From NCBI GenBank assembly GCA_006384855.1, contig VCJN01003329.1, positions 1 through 64,000 of the forward strand: DNA of 64,000 bases, read 5' to 3'. The translations under genes and the position numbers were made by a program. Below, one piece after another: positions 10,829 through 23,205 of the stretch (positions are counted from its first letter, which is position 1; each line of letters starts with the position of its first letter). The notes beneath the pieces were generated by a model, which was given only the letters and a program-made list of their open reading frames with translations, was not told where the DNA came from and did no database searches. Source of the DNA: Tetraselmis striata (Eukaryota; Chlorophyta; Chlorodendrophyceae; Chlorodendrales; Chlorodendraceae).

Positions 10829-11766
10829 CCCCTACCTCTTGGGTTGAGCGTGGTGCGGCCGTGCGGGATGCGGGCCGCTTTTAGCCGGCTTGTCGTGTTG
10901 ATCTTGTAATACTGTTGTTTCCGGGTAATACTGCTTTTAGCGTTAGATTTGTGAGTAATTTATTTTTTTCAAAAGAGACGTATTATTTTGTAAAACAGAT
11001 TAAATCTGCATGCCGCGTAAAAGCGGGCCGCCGACTACTGGTGTGCATTACAAAAAGGCCGGTACCCAACCCACCGCTAAAAGTTGTATTACCCCCAAAA
11101 AAAAAAAAAGCAGCACTGCAAGATCAGCAATACAGTACAAGCCGCCTACAGGCGGCCCGCATCCCGCACGAGGCCGCGCAGGTCGGGCCGGTCGTCAGGT
11201 CTACGGGGCGGGCACGGCGCGAATCGCCACGCCCGCCGCCTGTACGAGCACCGGACGCCGGACGCCGCCGTTCGACCGTCGCCCGTCCGTCGACGGACGC
11301 CGGGCCCCGGGTCGGCGGACTGCCCCCGCACCGCGGCGACCCCTTTTTACAGCATCATGTTACTACAGCATATCCTCGGACCACCGTGTATATAGCGACT
11401 AGTCGCTGCATAAATATAGAGGGCGAGTCTCGAATGCTGATTCAGCAATAAAAACGCGCTGCGGTACCGCGTTATTTTGGCGTTTCAGACGAATACATGA
11501 CGTGCCTGGGCTAGAATACACGCGCATCCATTCAGAATCTTGCCGTCTTCGGAGGTGTGCCTAGAAATCAAACGAGCACAGATCGAACGTATGACGGTTC
11601 ATACGCGAAGACGCAGCACTGGAGGACGGACGGAGGACGGAGGACGGAGGACGGACGCCTAAAAATCCGTGATAGAACCGTATTGTAACCGGTATCGATT
11701 CTCTCGTATTCCAGGCGATTTCGGACGCGGCTCTCCTTTTCCTCCGCTCAACCCAAGAGGTAGGGG
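10829..11766 (+). mobile_element. Non-autonomous TIR element, copy 3 (938 bp)
   Basis: The same 22-bp inverted ends as copy 2 are at 10829-10850 and 11745-11766. Identity to copy 2 is very high over the right module; differences include a short insertion near 11355 and another near 11415. The 38 bp between copies 2 and 3 retains part of the shared GCTTCGCGCCGGGG flank, so the cluster probably grew by segmental duplication as well as by transposition. Confidence 0.65.
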
Positions 11767-12780
11767 AACTAATCTGCTCATTGCTCGTACGCCACCAATA
11801 AATGTTTAATGTCATACCGACGTACGGCCACAATACACCCGCATGTCTCTCCCAATGCCCGAGCGAGGTTGTCCGCACCATTTCCCGACGACTTCAAGAC
11901 TAGATTGCATCTCCAAGCACTACCGCTAGGCGATGTACTACCAAGTACTACCGCACATACTACCGGCTCGGATTTTGGCATGTATTGCCGATCGCACAAG
12001 CGCTGCTATTGTCGATTTTGTCGTACGCCGCTAATTGCCGGTTGTATTATTTACTTGTACTGCCGGCACTGTGTGGGGCCGGCGGCGCCTGCGTTTCTTC
12101 CCAATTTCGTGTTGCAGGTTGTGGCCGCTCCCATTAAGCTGCCGGACATGGCATACATCATGCACTTACCGGTGGGGTAGCCTCCTTCGTTTGCCAACAT
12201 GGCAGAAGCATTTCTTCTTCCAGCGTCGATGAAGCGTCTTCCGGACTCCTTGACGTGTTCCCTCCTCCACTAGGCGGTGTGCCGCTCCCGTATAGCGCAC
12301 TTTGCTCCACTCCAAAGCGGGTGATCCTTGACGCTCCTGAACTTCTCACTTTCCCGCCGCTTCACTTTCCCGTAACACTTTCTCATTTTCCGGCTTTCTC
12401 ACTTTCCCTTAATAAAACCCAGTGAAATACTGCGTATGTACATAACCGGTCAACCCGGGCGAGCCGGCGCCGCTACTAGTGTTGATAGCCTACCAATAGT
12501 GTGCTCATACGTGAAACGGTGGACCGACCGACGATGACCGGACGACCCGCCACCATGGCGGCGACTGCTGGCTAATACCCACAACGGCGTGAAGCACGGG
12601 CCCCACAAAATAACATCACTACAACCACCATGGACATCAACAGACCCGAGGAGCGACATGAGGCCGCGGTCGGCGGCGTTCTCGCTGCTAAGGCTCCGCA
12701 TCAAGTATTGATAAAAGATCAAAAAACTTGGTGCACCACGCAGATCGTGAATCGCACCGCGAATCGATGTTCAGGCCAGG
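11767..12780. other. No recognisable gene
   Basis: Short open frames only. An imperfect CTTTCTCACTTTCCC-type pyrimidine repeat lies at about 12345-12410, followed by AATAAA at 12412. Confidence 0.45.
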
Positions 12781-12966
12781 AATTTACTGGTGCATTTGTA
12801 CGGAGGTGGTGGTATTTACTGGTGCACCGATATGTAGGTGTTGGAATTTACTGGTGCACCGATATTTAGGTGGTGGGGTTTACTGGTTCCCCGATATTTA
12901 GGCGGTGGTATTTACTGGTGCACCGATATTTAGGTGGTGGAATTTACTGGTGCACCGATATTTAGC
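12781..12966 (+). repeat. 32-bp tandem repeat, about 6 copies
   Basis: The unit is close to TTTACTGGTGCACCGATATT followed by TAGGTGGTGGAA. Middle copies are nearly identical and the edges are degraded. A related array in the same orientation lies 10 kb away at about 22985-23205, on the other side of the hAT and copia elements. Confidence 0.85.
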
Positions 12967-13419
12967 CCTCGATTTAAGCGATGCACCAATAGTTAGCCGC
13001 GTAATTGAATCAACGACTGGTGCACCAAAAATCATCCGAGAATCGACCACCGAGGGATACATGTAGCATCGACGGTTTAGGTCGTGACGATGAGTCACTG
13101 CTACAATCTCACAGTCGCCATTGAACAAATGTGGGATCTCGGCTCCGCGACGTTATCGACGGCAGTACACTGGCCGGACGGTATAGATACAACAATGACG
13201 AGATCATGGCGTTATGATCCCACCATGCATGGGGACGGTGGGTGGGCGACAGCGCGGCGGGGTGGCGGCAGGACCCGATTTTGGCGTGGCCGCGATTTTC
13301 CAGTACCTCGTACGGGAACCGATACTGCCCACGGCAATAGCGACTGCCAATTCGACTTTGTTTGTACTATAAACTAATCGTCCGAGTAGTCTTGCTTACC
13401 AAAACTGATGTAAACCATA

Positions 13420-15840
13420 TGGGCAGGTCGCGCGGCCGGCCGCAGGCACCACTTCCTCCTGCACTGGATCCCACTATGGACTCCAAAGGCAGCCCATCTG
13501 GACCCAAGCGCATGCCCATAAGTTTCGCCGACTTGTACAAGGGTCGCGAGGAGTACAAAGTCGAGAAGATCCTTAGCTAGATAACACGCAAGGGCGTGGA
13601 GCATTACATCGTGCGCTTAGATGGCCTCGGCGAGAAGGCCGATACTACGGAGGCCGATACTAGCGAAGCTTGCTGTCGTCGTCACTTGGAGGACGACGAC
13701 ATCAAGACCAACATCGAGGAGTTTCTCGAGGCCAGACAGGCCCCAAGCTTCGCTCGCCCCAGTTACAAGCAGCCGAGCACCAGCAGGGGTGGTCAGGGAG
13801 CCTGAGGCACTTGCAGCCTCCCGCATGAGGTCAATGCATGTGACCAAGCGGCCAAAACCCAGGAGGTGGTGATTGTCAACGACGCACAGAACCCCACGCC
13901 CGCCGCTGGCTGGTGAGATGCGCCGCGCTCTGCCCCCTCCACTGACACCCCCCTTGCCTCCCTTCTACCTTGCCATGTGCTGAGGGCACACCTTATCGTG
14001 TAGTGCCAGTGCAGCCCCGCGTGCAGAACCTTATCATGACAAAGGTAAGTAGTACGCCCACATGTCCCCCATTTTCATCGAAACCGACAAGGACACATCA
14101 TGCATGCCCACACACATTTCCGCTGCCACTTCTTGCATGAGGATATGAAGGACTTGCGAAAGGAAGGACTCTATGTCTCCTTCGCTGCGGACATCTGCGG
14201 TGAAAACGGCATTTCCATATTTGACATCATGGCCTATTGGGTTACACCTGACTTCGAATTGAATGAACTGTTGCTCCTTGCAAAGCCATTCAATCAGGTT
14301 CGGCCCTCTTTCAATCATTCCTACTTAGCTGCGGTACTGTCAGGTAACCCCTCATAGTGTTGTCCAGTGGTGTAGGTAGGGTGCGCTTATCGTGCAGGTG
14401 CTGCCATATGACCCCGCATAGTGCTATACACAGTGATGCAGTAGGGTGCGCTTATTGTGCAGGTGCTGCCATATGACCCCGCATAGTGCTATCCAGTGAT
14501 GTAGGTAGGGTGCGCTTAATGTGCAGATGCTGCCATATAACCCCGCATAGTCATATCCAATGATGCTGGTAGGGTGTGCTTATTTGCACGTAGGTGCTGC
14601 CATTTAACCCCGCATAGTGCTATCCAGGAATGGAGGTAGGGTGCGCTTAATGTGCATGTGCTGCCATATGACCCCGCATAGTGCTATCCAGGGATGGAGG
14701 TAGGGTGCGCTTAATGTGCAGGTGCTGCCATATGACCCCGCATAGTGCTATCCAGTGATGTAGGTAGGGTGCGCTTAATGTGCAGATGCTGCCATATAAC
14801 CCCGCATAGTCATATCCAATGATGCTGGTAGGGTGTGCTTATTTGCACGTAGGTGCTGCCATTTAACCCCGCATAGTGCTATCCAGGAATGGAGGTAGGG
14901 TGCGCTTAATGTGCAGGTGCTGCCATATGACCCCGCATAGTGCTATCCAGGGATGGAGGTAGGGTGCGCTTAATGTGCAGGTGCTGCCATATGACCCCGC
15001 ATAGTGCTATCCAGGGATGGAAGTAGGGTGCGCTTAATGTGCATGTGCTGCTTTAACCTTTGGTTGCTACAAGTCTGGACCCAAGGCACTTCGCCGCAAT
15101 CATGTTGATGCGTGTGATGTTTGATTTTCCGCTTTATGTTTTTCAATGACTGAGTAGCGAAATGTGCGATTTCGATATGCGGGAAAACTTTGATTTTGTT
15201 GGGCTGACCGTAGGATGAAGGCGTACAAGTACCCCCGAGGCGCTTACAGAGAGGACTTTGCGCCACCGCTGGAACTAGCTGAAGCTGCTCCCGCTGCACC
15301 TATCAGCACACGCACCGCCTTCAATGCGGCGCCCATCAAGAAGGCCAAGCTGTCAGGCGTCGCTCAATTATATTGCTTAATAAATGCGCACAATCGAGTC
15401 GCAAGACGATAACGCCCCTCCCGCTCACTCCCCTGCCGAGGCACTTGCAGCGCAGATGAAGAAGGTGGAGGATTACCTAAAGTGCGCATATGATGTTGTG
15501 GTGGTAGTGAAGTAGTGGTGCTCATGTGCCATATTAACGCGCTACAACTTGTGTGCCATAAATGATGCTGATGTAACTAATATTGGCTACAAGTGACTCC
15601 CATCACTGATGATGGAACGTACTTTATTTTGATATGTTGGCATGGTGGAAGGCAAGGCAAGCAATCTTTCCTGACCTGTGCAAGATGGATCGCTTGTACC
15701 ATGCGTTCCCTGCAACGTCAGCTGGTGTGGAGCGCCTCTTCTCTGCCGCCGGGAGAATGCACAACGATTTCAAGAAGTCCACCTCCGATAAGACACTGCA
15801 TTCGCTCCTTGTACACAAGAACCTAGAGTACATGTGGTTG
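13420..15840 (+). mobile_element. hAT transposase remnant with N-terminal chromodomain
   Basis: Three hAT-like or accessory blocks lie in order on one strand. At about 13550-13745, EEYKVEKILS, KGVEHYIVRLDG and HLEDDDIKTNIEEFLEA form a chromodomain with an enlarged loop; a TAG at 13578-13580 interrupts it and the usual second cage tryptophan is leucine. At about 14146-14342 there is the catalytic-domain block LYVSFAADICGENGISIFDI then MAYWVTPDFELNELLLLAKP. At about 15620-15830 the C-terminal dimerisation region reads FDMLAWWKARQAIFPDL and PATSAGVERLFSAAGRMHND. Introns are visible: donor AAG|GTAAGT at 14048 and donor CAG|GTAACC after 14342. A linker block near 15460 (LAAQMKKVEDYLKC) precedes the last part. 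The family cuts and pastes DNA as a dimer in the nucleus. This copy is decayed, and no terminal inverted repeats were identified. Confidence 0.6.
14343..15055 (+). repeat. 64-67 bp minisatellite inside a transposase intron
   Basis: About eleven copies of a unit containing GTAGGGTGCGCTTAATGTGC and CTGCCATATGACCCCGCATA. There is higher-order structure: a four-unit block of 259 bp starting at 14486 repeats almost exactly from 14745. The array starts right after the GTAACC donor of the hAT remnant, so it expanded within an intron. Confidence 0.85.
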
Positions 15841-16154
15841 CGTGTCGGCGGTGTCGGTATTGCAGCCAATCACCCATGTACGCACATTGTATCACGTGGC
15901 ATTGCATTATGGCATGATAGACCGCAGCCATCAGCAACAACCAACACATGCCAGCCATGCCAGCAGCAACCATTCACTCACTATGCATATAAATCGTTCT
16001 ATGTCACCCAGCAACGATGCGTATATTTTTTTTGCCCAATGATCCTTAACAACATGGAGAGGGTCAAACTCTGTCATGGACGAGAGGCGCATAATATAGT
16101 ACTCAACCCGGAGAGGGTTGAACTCATTGATGATTCCAGCGGACTAAGGAGGAG

Positions 16155-16645
16155 TGTGGTTTGATACCAGTCTTGCAGGCGTTTGACCGGCTATCTGGAG
16201 CCTTGACGCCTGCACACTCTCAGCAGTATCTGTAGACGGCGGAGCGATCGTACGGCTACGAGTACGAGGACGCGAGTACATCTCCGGCAGCAGACGTACA
16301 TCGCGGAGCGGCTGTACATCTACGAGTACGAGGACGCCCGTGCGAGCACAATCAAGATTCCGGTACTGCTGAGTATCAATGGTGGGCGCCATGCAATACT
16401 AGAATATACTGCAAGATATCGGCCGATGCAGCAGCGGATACTGTATTGTACGGACATAGATAATGCCAATATTCAGGCTCGCACATATGCATTAAGTACT
16501 GGATAATACAGTCAGCGCGCGATGGCGCAAGGTGGCGGATGCGCTAATGGGTGGCGCGCGCACCATGGCGTGCGCGAGTATAAAGGCAGGGCGCGATTCG
16601 CTGTAACAGACAGTCGTTCTTTTCCCTCACGCCCATATTTCAATA
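16155..16645 (+). repeat. Copia left LTR (491 bp)
   Basis: Begins TGTGGTTTGATACC and ends TTTCAATA. A TATAAA promoter box is at 16579-16584. GGTTAGTTGGGCCC follows immediately and resembles the half-tRNA (initiator Met anticodon arm) primer site used by Drosophila copia, with a small difference in the middle. Confidence 0.9.
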
Positions 16646-19600
16646 GGTTAGTTGGGCCCTCGCTTCCCTTCATCTCCCAAGCCAAGGAGCGGCCTCTGCC
16701 AACCAAAGGAGCATCACAACCAGGTTCTTCCGCCGCCCCTTGCTGCTGATTCTTGGGAGGGGACCTGCGCTGTTGGGCTGGGGACTCGAACGACTCGTTT
16801 TCGCTCGCAAAGAGCCGAGCGTGGCCGCGAGAAGCGGTGCACTGACGGTGGCAGTCAGTGGGCGCCCTGGGACGGGGCGTGGGGCTCGTTTGCCTGTGCG
16901 ACGCGAGGTCGCTGCTCGTCACTGGCCTCCCTAGGCAGAGGGCGTCCTGTAGGGGCGTAGGGGCTGTTTGCCTGTGCAGCTCGACGCTGCTGTCGACCTC
17001 TTTTGTTTCGGCTGTGCCTCTCGACACCTGGGGCCGCGTTCCGACGGCCCTTTCAGTCTCTCGACGACTCGGGCCGGCTTCTAGTCGTGTCGACTCGTGT
17101 GCGCTTGTCGCTCGCCCAGATAGAGTGTGTCGAACTGCCTCGCCGGGCACAGGGGGGCCAGAAGGCCTCGTCGAGCGCTCTGTCGTGGTCCTGTGCCAGT
17201 GGTATCGACCCTGGTCACGAGGCAGGCAGGTTGCCGAGTTAGCAGCAGTCTGCGACCGGAGAACGACGTAGTTTCCGCCGTGTTATAGGCGAATCTACGA
17301 GAATCAAAAATTAGCCGGATTTCCCGGTGGTTTTCCGATTTATCGTAGCCGATAATTTGATTTCCGCGAGGCCGCGGTTGTTTGTTGATTAATCGCGGCC
17401 GGTAATTAAAAGTTTGTGCGGCTCCGGTTGTTTTCTCTGCTCAATTTCGAAATTTTGACCGAGTTTCTCCCTGTTGACCATCTCTGGTGGGAGAGAGTTG
17501 CCACTGCGGCAAGCAGTGGTGGGGGCTTTTGGCCCTGTGAGGACCAGACCGCTGACTTAGCCTCTGTCCCGCTCTGCAGTTGATTTCCATCACTGTGATC
17601 ATCATGCCGGAAGGAGTGTCCGCCCGCGCGCCGCGCATTCCGTTGCCGCCCGTTTTCTTTGGTCAGACCAAGGGGTGGCGCCGCTGGAGGCACCAGATGG
17701 AGGCCTATTGCAACGCCACTGGCATGAAGCAGGCCATGATGATGAGTGAGCATGCCTCATCTGATCAGCATTTCAAGCTGTATGCAACCCTGACTGCGCT
17801 GCTCCCCGAGGAGCTCCTGGATGTCATCCGTCGGCACCTGAATGACAATGCTACCTCTGGAGGCCAAGCCTGGGCAGCTCTGCGCACCCGCTTTGAGGGA
17901 GGCCATCTCGGCAGGATCTCCGACATGTATGCAGTGCTCCAATCCGGTCAACAGCGCACCGAGACTGCGGAGGCATACTACCATCGCCTGGACAACGCCT
18001 TCTTGGACTTGGTGGCTGAGGCTGAGGAGCATGAGGATGTTGAAGCTCCATCACATAACCAAGTTGTGACTCAGTTCCTGGCTGGCCTCCGTCCCGAGTA
18101 CGAGCCCATCATCGATATCCTGCAGGTGACCGCGGAGCATGAGGGCCGCGCCATCACCTGGGAGGGTGACTGCCTCAAGCTGGCGCAGAACTACTCCAAG
18201 CGTATTGAGAAGAACCATGCATCGGAGCCATCTGCGGAGGGCTACATAGCCAGTGGTGGCACCAAGCGCTCCGCCCATCTGGCCACAGGCGATGGATCTG
18301 GACCTCGCCGCCTTGGTGCACCTCTGCGCGGTGGATGCTGGCAGTGCGGTGGGCCTCACTTCAAGCGGGACTGCCCGCAGCGCCCAAGAGGCAACAGGCG
18401 TCAAGCTGCTGCGGACCCGGCACCGGCGGCCTTTGTTGCTGATGAGGAGGAGGAGCATGTTGCTTTCATGGCTGAGAATGCCGGTAACACCCCACCTGCA
18501 AAGCGCGTTGCGCTGTCCCTGCTGGATGACGAGTGGGATGATTGGGCGCCGGAACCGGGCACCCTGCTGTATGACCTCTTCGGAGGGGAGTATGAGTCCG
18601 AGGAGGATGTGCGGCCGGCTGAGGCTGCTGGTGCTGTTGCTCAGGCGAATGAGCGCGAGCATGACCTGGACAGCCACAACATGGATGAGATCATATCGCT
18701 GTCTGGGCTGTCTGACTGCTTCTGCATGTCTGATGATGAGGCGGGTAGTGCCTCTGGTGGCATGGACGGCTCTGCCCGTGTTGTAACCAAGTCTGATTCC
18801 GCTTACTTGCTTGATGCGGTTGCTCTTGCGAGTGCTGTTGTCGATGCACGAGGGGCGTGCATGCTGGGGCTGAATGATGATCTCGGAAGCTATCCGGACA
18901 TGTGGGTGAAGGACAGTGGGGCGTATCCGCATATGGTGGCTGACTATGACAGCTTCGTGGAGTATGAGCAGCTTGCACCACCGGTTGAGGTGGGGGGTAT
19001 TTGCTGTCTGGCGGTGGGCCGGGGGACGGTCTGGATGGTTGTTCGAGCCGATGGCGGCGAAGTACGCAGTGTGCTTCGTGGGGTTCTGCATGTCCCGGAC
19101 TTGCCGGGCAAAACAAAGCATGGCTACCGCAGGTTGTTTAGCCAGCGGTTGGCGCAGGAGCGTGGCGCTTCGTTTCATTACACGGCCAACGGGGACTCCA
19201 TAGTCTTGCGCTCTGCTGGCCGTGATATGACGGTCCCTATCGGGCGCGCTCCGGGGAGCAACTTGTACGCTTTCCGCGGCAGAATACTACGGAGCGGGCA
19301 TGCGCCCAGCCCTGCGGATGTTGTTGCGCTGCAAGCTTGTGGGAAGTTGTCAAAGTTGTTGTGGCACAGACGTCTTGGCCATCTGCATGCTGCAGGCATG
19401 GATCGTTTGCTTGCGGAGAGCGTCTCGGGCATCACGCTCGCGAAGGATGAGATACTGCCGTTTTGTGAATGTTGCGCGTTGGCGAAGTCTCACGAACAAC
19501 CGCGGTCGCGCATTGCGTCAAAGCGTCCTACTGGGCCACTGCTGACATTTGGGGGCCAGTGGGTGTGACGTCCATTGGCGGGTTCCGTTACGTGTTTGGG

Positions 19601-22249
19601 ATGACTGACTACTACTCGGCATACGGCTGGGTGGTGTTTATGAAGTCCAAAGATGAGGCTCCGAGGGCTCTGCTGTTGGTGGTGCGCGCTATCAGGCGCG
19701 TGCATCCCCGATTTGGATACGACAAGAGTACAGCTCGCCTGAGATTGGACAACGACTCAGTCTTCCAGAGTGCGGATTTTCGATCTGCCTGCGATGGCCT
19801 GCACTTCGTTCCTGAGTTTTCTGCGCCATACTGCCAATGGCAGAATGGTCTGCAGGAGCGTATGTGGGTTACTCAATCCGAGATGACGGTGGCTATGCTG
19901 CTACATGCTGGCCTGGGTCGTGAGTTCTGGGCGCTGGCCTTCTGTGCCGCGATGCACATCCGCAACAATGTCTACAGTCGGGGTGTCGGTTTTGTTCCCT
20001 ACCGGCGTCACACTGGCAAGACCCCAGATGTGGCTGGGTTGCGGGTGTTCGGCTGTCCAGCGTATGTGCACGTGGATGCCGGGAATAGGCGGAAGCTTGA
20101 CGCCAAGGCCTTTCGCGGGGTCTTCGTTGGTTATGGGCAGGAATCTCACACCTACTTGGTGTGGAACCCAGCTACTCGCCGCGTGGTTGCAAGTCGGAAT
20201 GTGATTTTCGATGAGGGTTGGCGTGATGCGGCTTCCAGCAGCAAAGGGGGCAGTGGGGGCGATGCTGCTGCAAGCCTTGAGATGTTCCCCCAATACCAGG
20301 CACTTCTCGATAACAGCGGGGTTGGAAGCACGTCCGACGCATCAGGGGTGCAAGAGATAACCGAGGCTCACCGGCGTGTCGTGGATGAAACGGACGACGT
20401 TGAGGAGGAGCTTGAGATTGAGGAGGAGACACTGACTGCGGAGGAACTGGAACTTGGACCGCAGCGACCCACGCTGGAGCTGACCCAGTTGGAGACGAAC
20501 GAGGGAACCGACGATGGCGGGCAAGAGGAACCTATAGTCCAGCGTGCTGAGAGGGACCCCTACCCTGCTCGTTCTCGCCGAGCTCCTGGGCAATGGTGGG
20601 TCGTGCATCCGGAAAACCCCAACGACGACGCTGCAGCTATGATGGCCGCCGCATTCGCGGCAGTGACGCAGGGTGTCGATGAGCCCATCACGCTCAAGCA
20701 GGCCCTGTCCGGACCGTTCAAGGAGCAATGGGCGCAAGCCTTAGAGTCAGAATTCAACTCGTTGGAGAAGCAGGGCACGTGGGTGGTGTGCGAGTTACGA
20801 GAGGAGCGAACAGCCATTCCCAGCAAATGGGTATTCAAGGTCAAATACAACGATGATGGCAGTATCGCACGCTTCAAGGCCCGACTGGTTGTCCAAGGCT
20901 GCCGTCAACGACATGGCATCGACTATGCAGAGACTTTTGCACCGACCGTGAAGTTCACCACTATCCGAGTGCTGTTTGCGATTGCAGTACAATACGGTTG
21001 GAATATCCATCAGGTTGATGTCGACACGGCGTTCCTGTATGCTCCAGTGGAGGAGGAGATCTACATGAGGCCGCCGCCTGGCTATGAGCAGTACGATGCA
21101 AGAGGGCGGCCCATGGTCTTGCGCTTGTTGAAGAGCCTGTACGGGCTGAAGCAATCACCCCGAAATTGGCACAACACCCTGCATAAGTTCTTGGTGTGCT
21201 ACGGGTTTCAGCAGCTGAAGTCCGACCCTGGCGCGTACGTCTACTGGCAGGGTGGACAGTTGATCTGCATCCTGGTGGTTTACGTGGACGACATGATCTT
21301 TGCCTTCAAGAACGCAGTATGGGCCGCGGATTTCAAGACGGCATTAGGCGCCCGCTTTGACATCAAGGACTTGGGCGTCTGTGCCTGGGCGCTAGGCATG
21401 GCGGTGGAGCGAGACTGGGACAATGCGACGCTGAAGGTGCATCAGGCCAAGTACATTGATGACATGGTGCACAAGTTCAACCTTGCTGACGCTTACGCTG
21501 TGAGCACCCCAGCGGAGGTTGGTGCCGATGTCCCCGGTAGCAACAAGCCGTTGGCTGCTGAGATGCCCTATCATGCCCTTGTGGGCAGCCTGCTGTACGC
21601 GATGGTGGCTACCCGCCCCGACATTGCCGAAGCTGTGAGCAAGTTGTGCAGGGTGATGGCCAAGCCTGAAGAGCGCCACTGGCAGGCTGCCAAGCGAGTC
21701 CTGCGATACCTGAAGGGTACCAAAACCCTGGGGCTGACCTTCAGTGGGGGCAAGGCTGACGGCCTACTGCACGGGTACTGCGACGCCGACTGGGCTGGAG
21801 ACGTGGTGTCACGACGCTCCACCACTGGCTTCGTCTTCATGCTTTGTGGAGCTGCAGTGAGTTGAAAGTCGCAGCTGCAGGCCACTGTGGCGCTGTCAAC
21901 GGCGGAGGCGGAGTACATGGCGCTGTGTGCTGCTGTGTGCGAGGCGCTGTTCTTGCGCGAGCTGCTGCGCGAGCTGTGTTGTGCTCAGTCCGAGGCCACA
22001 GTGATCCTCGAGGACAACCAGAGCTGCATTGCGCTGACGCGCAACCCCATGACCCATGGTCGCAGCAAGCACATCGCCATCAAGTACCACTTCACACGGG
22101 AGAAGGTGCTCAGCGGGGAGGTGGCAATTGAGTACTGCCCGACTGCACAGATGGTTGCGGATGCACTCACCAAGCCTCTGGGAAGGCTGAAGCACGCGGA
22201 GTTCGTCATGCAGATGTTGGGCGTGTGATGACTGCATGGCGAGTGGGGG

Positions 22250-22740
22250 TGTTGTTTGATACCAGTCTTGCAGGCGTTTGACCGGCTATCTGGAGCCTTG
22301 ACGCCTGCACACTCTCAGCAATATCTGTAGACGGCGGAGCGATCGTACGGCTACGAGTACGAGGACGCGAGTACATCTCCGGCAGCAGACGTACATCGCG
22401 GAGCGGCTGTACATCTACGAGTACGAGGACGCCCGTGCGAGCACAATCAAGATTCCGGTACTGCTGAGTATCAATGGTGGGCGCCATGCAATACTATAAT
22501 ATACTGCAAGATATCGGCCGATGCAGCAGCGGATACTGTATTGTACGGACATAGATATTGCCAATATTCAGGCTCGCACATATGCATTAAGTACTGGATA
22601 ATACAGTCAGCGCGCGATGGCGCAAGGTGGCGGATGCGCTAATGGGTGGCGCGCGCACCATGGCGTGCGCGAGTATAAAGGCAGGGCGCGATTCGCTGTA
22701 ATAGACAGTCGTTCTTTTCCCTCACGCCCATATTTCAATA
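22250..22740 (+). repeat. Copia right LTR (491 bp)
   Basis: Begins TGTTGTTTGATACC after a purine-rich tract and ends TTTCAATA, followed by the AGGAG target duplication. TATAAA is at 22674-22679. It is about 99% identical to the left LTR. Confidence 0.9.
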
Positions 22741-22984
22741 AGGAGGGCAAGGGCCGCATTCTTCCCTGGTTGAATGGGATTGGTCCCATACATATTTTGT
22801 AGTACGTTGCGCATGGCAGGTGCTGTAGTACACATGATGTTGTGCTAAATGCCCAATTGTGTAATAATGATGTATTGCTTGCGGTCCAGAGGCCCTGTAT
22901 TCATCGGATAATCAAAACACAATTTCATGTCTTCCGGCATTATCGCAAAATCACGGAAAATGCCCTAATACTGCCTAAATCTGC

Positions 22985-23205
22985 TTTGGTGCACCATTAT
23001 TTTGGGCAGAATTTACTGGTGCATTGGTATTTAGGTGGTGGAATTTACTGGTGCGCCGATATTTAGGTACCGGGTTTTAATGGTGCATTGGTATTTAAGC
23101 GGTGGGATTTACTGCTGGTGCGCCGATATTTAGGTACCGGATTTTAATGGTGCATTGGTATTTAGGGGGGTGGGATTTACTGGTGCACCGATATTTCCGA
23201 ACGAA
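22985..23205 (+). repeat. 32-bp-type tandem array, second locus
   Basis: About seven diverged units alternate TTTACTGGTGCGCCGATATT and TTTAATGGTGCATTGGTATT forms, each followed by TAGGTGGTGG-like sequence. The array is related to that at 12781-12966 and lies in the same orientation. Confidence 0.75.

Larger units (their letters stand above)
16155..22740 (+). mobile_element. Ty1/copia LTR retrotransposon, nearly whole but broken
   Basis: Two 491-bp LTRs flank the element, with a 5-bp target duplication AGGAG at 16150-16154 and 22741-22745. Parts in order: a leader of about 950 bp after the left LTR; Gag from about 17.6 kb with a CCHC zinc knuckle (CWQCGGPHFKRDC) near 18.35 kb; an aspartic protease motif (KDSGAYPHM) near 18.9 kb; integrase with the pre-integrase LLWHRRLGHLHAAGMDRL and a core near 19.4-20.2 kb; reverse transcriptase near 20.7-21.4 kb with LYGLKQSPRNWH and YVDDM; and RNase H near 21.75-22.2 kb. 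The order integrase before RT defines Ty1/copia. A purine-rich tract (GAGTGGGGG) precedes the right LTR. Coding is interrupted about twice. The LTRs differ at about five positions, roughly 1%, so insertion was recent. It lies just downstream of the hAT remnant. Confidence 0.9.

Noticed and set aside
9763-11451. Repeated ORFs starting MCITKRPVPNPPLK and similar
   Set aside because: They are translations of the repeated TIR-element modules crossing A-runs. Frames differ between copies and no domain is present.
1155-13580. In-frame TAG codons inside several decayed coding remnants, suggesting TAG might encode an amino acid
   Set aside because: The giant gene, the LINE frame, the DIRS frame and the copia parts together give thousands of codons without an internal TAG, and the first three end in TAG. 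Ordinary decay of dead transposons is enough.
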